From assembly GCF_001646865.1 (NCBI RefSeq), contig NZ_LRRB01000110.1, positions 1 to 64,000 of the forward strand: a stretch of 64,000 bases of DNA, in the 5' to 3' direction. Shown here piece after piece: positions 48,974 through 56,902 of the stretch. The notes under the pieces are model-generated. The model had not been told where the DNA came from, ran no database searches, and worked only from the letters and a program-made list of their open reading frames with translations. A program made the translations under genes and the position numbers. Positions within the stretch are counted from its first letter, which is position 1; every line of letters starts with the position of its first letter. Source of the stretch: Aldersonia kunmingensis. Its GTDB lineage: Bacteria > Actinomycetota > Actinomycetes > Mycobacteriales > Mycobacteriaceae.

Positions 48974-49435
48974 TCAGCGGACCTGCACAACTCCGGTGCA
49001 CGACGTCGACGGAACACCCCACAGCGCATGCCAATTGAACGCGCTGAGAGTGAGCTCTACCGGTCCGGGACCACTGACGAAATGGAACCGGCCCGGCTGG
49101 CCGCCGGGGTAGCCGACGAGTTGCGTTGTGAACTCTGTCCCGGATGCTCCGGTAGCGGGGTTTCGCCAATCGAGCCGGGCCTGGGATTGGTAGCCGCCCG
49201 CGAAGAACCAGAGGCTCGCGACGTCGCGAAGTGCGAGCGTGACCGTACCGGATTCGTTCTGCTCCACCCACAATCGCGCCGGCGCGTATGGCTGATCGAC
49301 GATGAACGGGCTGGGGCCGAGGCACCGCGTCATCGGCAGTTCGGTTTCGGCGCTTGCGCTGCCGGCCCCAACGATCACGATTCCGGCGGCCAGAGTCATC
49401 GCTGTGGCGGCCAGGCGGACGAGTGTGCGGTGCAT
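48974..49435 (-). CDS. Small secreted protein of unknown function
   Basis: A 153-residue exported protein. The signal peptide (MHRTLVRLAATAMTLAAG) continues to a likely cleavage after SASA. The mature part of about 125 residues is predicted beta-rich, with two cysteines (TRCLGP near the start, TSCTGV near the end) that could form one disulphide. I do not recognise a named domain. It sits between two CCGCACAC-type inverted repeats on the minus strand, downstream of a membrane kinase gene. Its location next to cell-wall genes suggests an envelope role, but nothing in the sequence proves it. Confidence 0.75.
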   Translation of the reverse strand: MHRTLVRLAATAMTLAAGIVIVGAGSASAETELPMTRCLGPSPFIVDQPYAPARLWVEQNESGTVTLALRDVASLWFFAGGYQSQARLDWRNPATGASGTEFTTQLVGYPGGQPGRFHFVSGPGPVELTLSAFNWHALWGVPSTSCTGVVQVR

Positions 49436-49510
49436 TCGTACTCCCTCGGGCGAGTCGGTAACGGTATGTCCGGTTCAGCGTCGAATGACGTCTCTCGAAG
49501 CTACCGCGAG

Positions 49511-49581
49511 CCGCACACCTTCTGTCGGTCCGCACACGAAACTGCGCCCCGCAGCGTGGCGGATCGTCGAAAAGTGTGCGG
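49511..49581. repeat. Compound CCGCACAC inverted-repeat element
   Basis: CCGCACAC occurs at 49511 and 49530 and its inverse GTGTGCGG at 49574, the latter within AAAAGTGTGCGG as in the 48930 element. It lies 20 bases downstream of the kinase stop and 76 bases upstream of the secreted-protein start. Alternative pairings are possible, and it is probably a terminator or a member of an intergenic repeat family. Confidence 0.6.
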
Positions 49582-49600
49582 CGATGGGGCGCGATCCTGC

Positions 49601-51850
49601 TTACGGCGCAGTGCTTTCCGCCTTGCGTCGGACGGTGCTGGCCACGCGAACGAGGGCCTCGAGGTCTGCGTCGACGATCCGGAACAGCCAGTGCGCGGCA
49701 CCGATCGCGACGGCGCCAACCACGCCGAGTCCGATGAGCGATCCGGCGACCGAATACAGGTCTTCTTGGTCGAGGAAGGCGATCCCGATCGCGATACCCA
49801 CCGGCGGGATGAGCGCCGTGTAGAGCAGCATTTGCCGGCAGCGGCGCGCAATGCGGTGTAGTTGCACGGCATCGTTGGATGTCGTTGTCCCGTAGGTCAA
49901 CAACGCCGGGTAATACCACCGAACGACATGCCAGGTGACGAAGAAGAAGGGGAACACCGCGCCGATCGCCCCGGCTACGACATGTGAGGCGAAGATGTTG
50001 ATGAGGAACGTCGCAGGTAAGTCGGCTTCGAGCAGCACCACCAGTCCGGATATTGCGAGTGCGCAGATCCAGCCGACGAAGGTCAGCAGAGCCATGCGAT
50101 CGGCGCAGACCAGGGTGTCGTGGCGAGCGCGGGCGAGGGCCGTCGGGTCGTAGCGTTTGCCTTTGCGCACGCCCCACGGAACGGTGATCACGTTGCGACA
50201 GACGTAGGCGATAAGGCCGCCGAACAGCGGGACGATCGTGGCGAGAACGACCAACTGCATTGTGTTGAACAGCGATTGCGCGTTGCCCGTCAGGTGAGCA
50301 TCGAGCAGCTTCACGTTGTGGCCGAACACGTAAGCCGCGGCGAGCAGTTGCCCGACGACGAGTGCGGTCGTGGCTACGGGAATCGGTTGCAGTGCGAGCC
50401 GCTCGCGAACGCTTCCGCGCGGCGGGTCCACCAGGTTGCGGGCGCGATCATCCAAGCACAGGGCGAACTGCTGCGCGAGCTCCGCGCTCGACGCCCACCG
50501 ATACTCCGGCTTGGGAGCAAGGCAGGTCAGCAGGACTCGTCGCAGCGTCGCGGGGCAGTCCTCCGGGAGCTCGTCCAGCCGGTCCTCGGGAATGCCGCCG
50601 CGACGCAGGGTCAGCATTCGTTCCAGCGAGGTGGAGGAATCACCGGCCCGCGTCTCGTCGTCGAAGGGCCGTCGCCCCGTCAGCAGCTCCCACAGCATCA
50701 CGCCGAGCGCGTAGATATCGCTACGACCATCGAGGCTCGCGGCCGACGTGGGTAGGTGCGGGTGGCACGCCTCGAGCTGCTCGGGGGACATGTAGGCGAG
50801 CGAGCCGCCGAAGTATGCCGCCGGACTCGCGCCCGGGATGTGCTTGTCGAAGCTGATATTGAAATCGGCGAGCTTGGGCGTGCAGTCCACCGCCAGCAGC
50901 ACATTGGCGGGTTTGATATCGCGATGCAGCACCCCGTGCTGGGCCGAATAGTCGAGCGCCTCGGCGAGGCATTTCCCCAGCCACGCGACGGTTTCCGGCC
51001 AGGACAATCCGGCAATTTTCGCACGCGACGCGGGCTCGGCCCCGAGCGCACCCTTCTTGTTCAATGCTGCGTCGACGGACGCGAACAGCAATTCGGCGCT
51101 CCGCTCATCCGGCGGGGTTCGCGATGCGCGTTTGAGCAGATCGAGCATCGTGCCGCCCGGCACGAACTCCATGTACATCAGTTTCAAATCGCGCTCGGTC
51201 AGCAGGCGCTGGTCGAATACGCGAACGATGTACGGGTGATCGAGCTGCGCGAGAGTCTCTGGCTCGGTGCCGTGATTGCGCGAAATCTTTAGCGCGACCA
51301 GGCGCCGCATCGAACGCTGCCGGGCGAGGAAGACCCGGGCGAAGGCGCCGCTGCCGACGTCGAGCAGGAGATCGAAGTCGTCGATATCGTCACCGATTTC
51401 GAGCTCATTCAGTGGGTCGACTGCGCGTGGAGACATGATCAGCGTGCTGCGATAGTCACCGGCAGCCAGTCGCTGCCGAAGCATGTCATCGTATGCGGCG
51501 GGGTCTACGTCCACACCGGCGAGGCGCAGGCAATGAAACTCCTCGTACTGCAGATCGGGCGGCAGCGGCGCGCCCTCCAACTCTGGGAAATCCGCCAGAT
51601 ACTCGGTCAGCCGTTTCGGGTTGGAGCGTCGCGATCGGTGCTGCATATCGACCTTGATCAGCTCGATCAGGCATACGGTCCGGGTGTCCGACGAGTCCGG
51701 CAGATAGGCGCCGAGTTCTGGCGCATCCGATTCGCTCCACGCCTCGGCGAACCGAGCGATCGCCGCGGCCAACGTCACCTGCGTTATCGCTGCGGGGCGC
51801 GTCGCGTCCACGTCGTTGGTATCGGTGAGCAATTCGAAGTCGTTTTCCAT
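49601..51850 (-). CDS. Membrane-bound Ser/Thr protein kinase with DFN in place of DFG
   Basis: A 749-residue protein. An N-terminal region of about 155 residues (YLPDSSDTR, YLADFPELEG) precedes a kinase domain at about 158-480. The glycine loop is DVGSGAFARV, the ATP-binding lysine is in VALKIS (about 188), and the catalytic loop is HRDIKPANVLL (Asp about 311). The metal-binding DFG is DFN (about 329-331), followed by GGSLAYMSPEQLEA. About six hydrophobic spans follow (about 520-720). Unlike PknA/PknB it has no PASTA domain, and its tail is a multi-span membrane domain. Start 51850 is chosen because the upstream frame is a shadow of the divergent MFS gene. No partner substrate is encoded next to it. 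Confidence 0.87.
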   Translation of the reverse strand: MENDFELLTDTNDVDATRPAAITQVTLAAAIARFAEAWSESDAPELGAYLPDSSDTRTVCLIELIKVDMQHRSRRSNPKRLTEYLADFPELEGAPLPPDLQYEEFHCLRLAGVDVDPAAYDDMLRQRLAAGDYRSTLIMSPRAVDPLNELEIGDDIDDFDLLLDVGSGAFARVFLARQRSMRRLVALKISRNHGTEPETLAQLDHPYIVRVFDQRLLTERDLKLMYMEFVPGGTMLDLLKRASRTPPDERSAELLFASVDAALNKKGALGAEPASRAKIAGLSWPETVAWLGKCLAEALDYSAQHGVLHRDIKPANVLLAVDCTPKLADFNISFDKHIPGASPAAYFGGSLAYMSPEQLEACHPHLPTSAASLDGRSDIYALGVMLWELLTGRRPFDDETRAGDSSTSLERMLTLRRGGIPEDRLDELPEDCPATLRRVLLTCLAPKPEYRWASSAELAQQFALCLDDRARNLVDPPRGSVRERLALQPIPVATTALVVGQLLAAAYVFGHNVKLLDAHLTGNAQSLFNTMQLVVLATIVPLFGGLIAYVCRNVITVPWGVRKGKRYDPTALARARHDTLVCADRMALLTFVGWICALAISGLVVLLEADLPATFLINIFASHVVAGAIGAVFPFFFVTWHVVRWYYPALLTYGTTTSNDAVQLHRIARRCRQMLLYTALIPPVGIAIGIAFLDQEDLYSVAGSLIGLGVVGAVAIGAAHWLFRIVDADLEALVRVASTVRRKAESTAP

Positions 51851-52010
51851 CGCCGGAGTCCTTCGCGCAGTATCCGCAAATCGTATTCGGCGCCACCCCG
51901 GTGCGGCCCGAAACTCCCACGACTGCAAACCGGCCCGGATAACGTGACTACGTCGGGATACCTGCACGGGAGGATCGCCGCGATGCCGCGCCGCATGATC
52001 GGACTCGGAC

Positions 52011-53561
52011 ATGAGTGATCCGGCAGCGACGTTGGCCGTCTCGCGTCGTCGATGGGTTTCCCTGGCCGCCACCTGCACCGCGGCCGGCCTGGTGTGGCTC
52101 GCGTTCGCCGATCTGGCGGTGGCGATCCCGAATATCGCCGACGAGTTCCACTCCAGCCTGTCCGCGCTGCAATGGGCGAACAATGCCTTCGCCCTGGTAG
52201 CGGGCTCACTCGTGATCGCCTGCGGCAAGTTCGCCGATGTGTACGGGCGGCGCCGAATGCTGCAGCTCGGCCTCGCGCTCTTCACCGGGTTCTCGGTAGT
52301 GGCCGCACTCGCGCCCGACGTGGGCACACTGGTCATCGGTCGCGCGCTGATGGGCGTCGGCGCGGCACTGATCCTGCCGGCGAGCCTGGCGATCATTCCG
52401 CCGCAGTTCTCGGGCCGCGCGCAGCTCACCGCCTTCGGGGTCTGGCAGGCCGTGGCCTGGGGAGGCCAGGCCGTCGCGCCCGCGATCGGCGGCGTGATCA
52501 CCGACGTGCTCGACTGGCGATGGCTGTTCTGGATCAACCTGCCGCTCGGTATCGCCGCATTTGCGGTGGTGCGCGTGTTCACGCCGGAATCCAAGGACGA
52601 GGAGGCGTCGAGCCGCGTGGACTGGGTCGGCCTCGTGACCATCGGCCTCGCAGTATTTGCCCTGCTCTACGCGCTCACAGACGGACCGGACGTCGGTTGG
52701 GCGAGTCCTCTCGTCATCGGTCTGCTGGTGGCGACGGTGGTGCTTGCCATCGCCTGGGTGCTGGTGGAGCAGCGGGTTCGGGAGCCGCTGGTGGATCTGT
52801 CGCTGTTCCGGCTGCGGCCCTACGACGGCGCGTTGACGGCGAACCTGATGATGAACCTCTCCTACGCGGGCCTGAGCTATCTGCTCGTGTTGTGGCTCCA
52901 GAATGTGCGCGACTACAGCCCGATCGAGGCCGGCCTGATGTTGTTGCCCGCCACGGTCGGCATCTTCGCGTTCATTCCGCTCGGCGGCAGGCTCGATGCG
53001 AGTCGCGGTGGCCGGTTCCCCGTGGTGATCGGCCTGGCGGTGCTGGGGATCGGGCTGGCAGTCTTCGGCGCGCTCGAATCGGACACGACGCTCTGGCTCA
53101 TCGGCGGCGCTCTTGTCGTCGTGGGCGTGGGACTCGGATTGTTGTCCACGCCGATCTCCAACACGGCCGTCGGGGATGTGCCGCAGGATCTCGCCGGAAC
53201 CGCGGCGGGCGTGTTCAAGATGTCCAGCATGGTCGGCGGCGCGCTGGGCGTCGCACTGTTGTCGGCGTTCGCGCGGGGATTCGCGGAGAGCGATGCCTCG
53301 AGCGCATTCGAAAAGGCCGGGCTCGATCAGGCGGACCTCGACCAGGCGGAGAGTGCGCTGGTCAACTCAGCGTCCTTCTCGGACGCCATCAAATCGCTGC
53401 CCTCCGATATTCAGGGCGCGGTCACCTCGGCGTCGATCGACGCCTTCTCCACCGGGCTGAGCCGGGCGATGGCCGTCGCCGCGTTGCTGGTCCTGCTCGC
53501 CGCGGTGGCGGTCTCGGCCATCTGGCCCCGGCGGGCCAACAGGGTGCGGGAGCCGGACTAG
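52011..53561 (+). CDS. MFS transporter (DHA2 drug:H+ antiporter type)
   Basis: A 516-residue exporter with about 14 membrane spans. The conserved motif A-like segment KFADVYGRRRML lies after span 2, and motif C-like PASLAIIPPQFSGR and AIGGVITDVLDWRWLFWINL are typical of the DHA2 group. It probably exports drugs or lipophilic metabolites in exchange for protons. It is divergent from the kinase, with 160 bases between starts. Its stop overlaps the stop of the convergent emb gene by 4 bases. Confidence 0.9.
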   Translation: MSDPAATLAVSRRRWVSLAATCTAAGLVWLAFADLAVAIPNIADEFHSSLSALQWANNAFALVAGSLVIACGKFADVYGRRRMLQLGLALFTGFSVVAALAPDVGTLVIGRALMGVGAALILPASLAIIPPQFSGRAQLTAFGVWQAVAWGGQAVAPAIGGVITDVLDWRWLFWINLPLGIAAFAVVRVFTPESKDEEASSRVDWVGLVTIGLAVFALLYALTDGPDVGWASPLVIGLLVATVVLAIAWVLVEQRVREPLVDLSLFRLRPYDGALTANLMMNLSYAGLSYLLVLWLQNVRDYSPIEAGLMLLPATVGIFAFIPLGGRLDASRGGRFPVVIGLAVLGIGLAVFGALESDTTLWLIGGALVVVGVGLGLLSTPISNTAVGDVPQDLAGTAAGVFKMSSMVGGALGVALLSAFARGFAESDASSAFEKAGLDQADLDQAESALVNSASFSDAIKSLPSDIQGAVTSASIDAFSTGLSRAMAVAALLVLLAAVAVSAIWPRRANRVREPD

Positions 53562-56500
53562 AACACCCGCAGCTGGCCGGGCGACCAGAGACCGGACCGG
53601 CGGGCTTCGCCGGTGTCGATCTGTGCCGGCGTCTCGGTCGGATTGAAGCGGTCGTAGCGCTCCAACGAGCCCCAGTCGCGCGCCCAGTCGTCCTTCAGGT
53701 AGGTCGGCACCGTCACCGCGGCTGCGAGCATCTCCGTGAAGCCAAGCGGGCCACCGAATTCCGCGGCCTGCCAGGTGTCCGTCGAGCTCACCGCGAGCGG
53801 GCGGTCCGGCAGGATGCGGTAGTTCGGCATCTCCGCCACGCCGTACTCGTGGAAGAACGGCCGCTGGCACGGGAACTGAAGGCCGACCGCCCAGTCCAGC
53901 AGCACCGGCTGCTCACTGCCGATGGAGTCGTTGAGCGACATCAGCTTCGGCAGGCGCGGGGGAGTGAACGCCAGCCACTGGTCGCCGGTCAGGTTCGGGT
54001 CGTTCGCGACGATCCGGACCACGTCCGCGTCCGGAGCGATCTCGTCCAGCGGCACCCGCAGATTCCGCCACGACGGCGCCGGGCCGACATCGCGCGGCAG
54101 GTAGTTGCCGAGGTGCTGCACTGTGCCATCCGGCAGACGCTTGCCGTAGTCGACGGTCAGCGACTGTCCGTAGGTGGCCGCACCGGTGTCGTCCACCGAC
54201 CAGATGCGTCCTGCGGCCGAAATCACCACGAGCGGTGACTCTTCCGAGCGCGGCGGCAGTTGGTACCAGCTCGACACCAGCGATGCCGGCTCCTGCACGC
54301 CCGGCTGGTAGCTGCCGAGCACCGGCGTGGTGGCGGGGTCGAGGCCGAACGGCAGTTTCGCCGTACTGCCAGTGACGCCGCGCACGCCAGTGCCGCCGCT
54401 CGTGCCCGCGCTCTCGCCCTCGGCGAAGGCCGGTCCGACGCTCTGATTGTCGGTGTTGCCCTGGCCGGGCTTCACCTCAACCGCGTCCGCGCTGATGTCC
54501 TCGGGAACGCCGTTGGGGCTGAAGCCAACCGGGTTGCCTCCGCCGAGCGGATCGTTCGGGTTCTTCGGCGGATGTGCCGGATCGATCAGCGGAACGAGGT
54601 TGCCGGAGTTCGGATTCGATTCCACCAAAACGTCATTCGCGAGCCCACAGCTATCGCCTGCCATAGCGGCGAAGTTCGAGCGGGTAAGTGAGTACGCCGG
54701 GTACTGCCCAACCGCGCCCTTCACCAGCGAAAGCACCTCGAACAACACCATCAGGCCAGCGATCACGGTCAGTGGCGCGGCCGCGAACGTGCGAATCCGC
54801 CTGCCCTTGGCGGTATCGGCCTTGGCCGGTGGCTCCGCGTAACCCTCACGCAGGTACTGCCAAGCCACGACTCCGAGCGCGGCCAGGAACAGCACCAGCA
54901 TCAGCGTGTTCGACTGGTAGCCCTGCAGTGACACCCGCTTGTCGAACCACGGCACGCCGTAACTCGACACGTACCAATAGCCGTTTATGCCAGAGAACGA
55001 CAGCGCCAGCACGAAGAGCAATGCGGCCAGGAAGATCGAGCGGTTTCGCCGTGAGCGCAACGCCGTTGCCGACACCACGACCGCGGTGAGCGCCGCCAGC
55101 GAACCGGCGATGCCCGCGTACGCCCCGAAGTGGTGGGTCCACTTCGTGGGGTTGAACATCATGAAGAAAATCGTGCCGAACACGATGCCCATGAGCCGCC
55201 ACGCCGGACCGGACGCGACGCCCGGAATCCGCTTGCGGCGCAACAGCACCAGCATCGTGGTGAACAGGCACAGCAGCATCGTGAGGAAGGCGAAGCGCCG
55301 CGACAGTGAGCCGTCCACGGTCTCGACGAACAGGTAGTAGTAGCGCAGGAAGTCCTCGTACCAGGCCAGGTTCGGCCCGGTCAGCTGACGTACACGGTTC
55401 GCTTCCTGGATACCGGCGAAGGTCTGGTCGCCGTAGACGACCACGAGCACAAGCAATCCCGCGGACGCGATCGGCGCGAGCAGCGGCCAGGTGCCGACCA
55501 GTCGGCGGCGGCGAACCACGATCCGGGTGAGCGGTCGGATACCGGCGATCAAGGCGGCGACACACATCAGGCCGGTCGGTGCGGCGGCAAGGGTGAACGC
55601 ACCAATCAGCACCGCGACGCCGGCGGGCAGCAACCGTCCGGTGGCGATGGCGCGCTCGATCGAGCACCAGGTCAGCAGGGCGCCGAGGGCAACGATCGGC
55701 TCGGGGCGCAGACCGTTGTTGTACGGCAGCCAGAAAGCGAGGAATACCAGCGCGCCGGTCCACAGTGCGATGCGGTTGTTGCGGACCGCCCGGCCGAGGC
55801 GCGGCACCACCTCGCGGCTGATCACCATCCAGCACAGGATCGCGGCGATGAGGGCCGGCAGGCGCATCCACGGGCTCGCCGTGGACACCTTCGCGAACAG
55901 TTCGAGCACGTCGTAGTACCACCCGAACGGCGCCTCGGGGACGCCGTACCAGCGGAAGTAGTTCGCCATGTACCCGGCATGCGGCGCGACGCGCGCCATG
56001 TTCAGCAGGTAGCCGTCGTCGGAGGTATTCGCGCCGACGAAATGCCACAGCACCAAGACGCCGGTGACCACACCGTCGACCGCCGTGGGACGCAGCCAAT
56101 GCGCCGGGAGGAACCGCCGGTGGCCGCGGCCGTCGACGCCATCGAGCCTGGCCAGGGCAGCAAGCGCGAGCAGCGTGCACAGGCCGGCGCCGAACATCGC
56201 GATGAGCTTGATCAGGGTCGGCGAGGTGGAGAACCGCGAGTCGACGTTCATGGTGAAGTCGAGCCGCGGCGGGACCGGACCCTCGAGATCGGTGAACACG
56301 CCGACCACCTGGGGCCGAAGGTCGCCCTTCAGCTCGCCGGCGACGGGCTTTCCGGTCTCTCGGTCGGTCAGTCCCCGGAACTCGGCTGTGGTCGAGTTGA
56401 TGTCGGAGTTGATGACGAGTTCCGAGCACTCACCCATTCGGGCGCGATCGGCGCTGGCCACCACGACATTGCGATCGAGAACGTCGACGGTCGTCTCGGA

Positions 56501-56881
56501 GGCGCGCACGAACATCGCCTCGAGCGGCGCGCCCGTCCCCTGGGCCGGGGCGGTCGCGAGCGCGATGCCGCCGCGGGCGGGCAGTGACGAGATCGCCGAG
56601 CACGGGATGGTCGCGGACAGATCGAGCGGCACCTGCGACATGAGCGGTGCCTCGACATCGGTGAGCGAGCCGTTCTGCGGCCAGCTCACCGCCGACGTGG
56701 TCTGGACGACCGGCAGGAACGGGGTTGCGATCGCCAGGATCGCGCCGAGCAGGCCCGTGACAATCGCAATCAGTCGCGCAGTTCGGTATTGCGCCCGAAT
56801 TTCGGCGGGGTCTTGCTGGGCCGAGGGCTGCTCAGCCGAGGCCGGAGGCTCGGCTTGCGGGACTGTCACGACGTCGGGCAC
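53558..56881 (-). CDS. Arabinosyltransferase of the Emb family (second gene of emb operon)
   Basis: A large polytopic GT-C arabinofuranosyltransferase (1107 residues) that extends or branches arabinan from decaprenylphosphoryl-arabinose, the ethambutol target family. The acidic loop motif GANTSDDGY and the following HAGYMANYFRWYGVPEAP are diagnostic. N-terminal span and periplasmic jelly-roll region (about 30-210), about 13 spans in the middle, and a C-terminal carbohydrate-binding domain follow. It is 21 bases downstream of the first emb gene. Which of EmbA, EmbB or EmbC it matches best needs an alignment. The GTG start is at 56881. Confidence 0.93.
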   Translation of the reverse strand: MPDVVTVPQAEPPASAEQPSAQQDPAEIRAQYRTARLIAIVTGLLGAILAIATPFLPVVQTTSAVSWPQNGSLTDVEAPLMSQVPLDLSATIPCSAISSLPARGGIALATAPAQGTGAPLEAMFVRASETTVDVLDRNVVVASADRARMGECSELVINSDINSTTAEFRGLTDRETGKPVAGELKGDLRPQVVGVFTDLEGPVPPRLDFTMNVDSRFSTSPTLIKLIAMFGAGLCTLLALAALARLDGVDGRGHRRFLPAHWLRPTAVDGVVTGVLVLWHFVGANTSDDGYLLNMARVAPHAGYMANYFRWYGVPEAPFGWYYDVLELFAKVSTASPWMRLPALIAAILCWMVISREVVPRLGRAVRNNRIALWTGALVFLAFWLPYNNGLRPEPIVALGALLTWCSIERAIATGRLLPAGVAVLIGAFTLAAAPTGLMCVAALIAGIRPLTRIVVRRRRLVGTWPLLAPIASAGLLVLVVVYGDQTFAGIQEANRVRQLTGPNLAWYEDFLRYYYLFVETVDGSLSRRFAFLTMLLCLFTTMLVLLRRKRIPGVASGPAWRLMGIVFGTIFFMMFNPTKWTHHFGAYAGIAGSLAALTAVVVSATALRSRRNRSIFLAALLFVLALSFSGINGYWYVSSYGVPWFDKRVSLQGYQSNTLMLVLFLAALGVVAWQYLREGYAEPPAKADTAKGRRIRTFAAAPLTVIAGLMVLFEVLSLVKGAVGQYPAYSLTRSNFAAMAGDSCGLANDVLVESNPNSGNLVPLIDPAHPPKNPNDPLGGGNPVGFSPNGVPEDISADAVEVKPGQGNTDNQSVGPAFAEGESAGTSGGTGVRGVTGSTAKLPFGLDPATTPVLGSYQPGVQEPASLVSSWYQLPPRSEESPLVVISAAGRIWSVDDTGAATYGQSLTVDYGKRLPDGTVQHLGNYLPRDVGPAPSWRNLRVPLDEIAPDADVVRIVANDPNLTGDQWLAFTPPRLPKLMSLNDSIGSEQPVLLDWAVGLQFPCQRPFFHEYGVAEMPNYRILPDRPLAVSSTDTWQAAEFGGPLGFTEMLAAAVTVPTYLKDDWARDWGSLERYDRFNPTETPAQIDTGEARRSGLWSPGQLRVF

Positions 56882-56902
56882 GGTTCACGATGGTAGCCGT
56901 GG

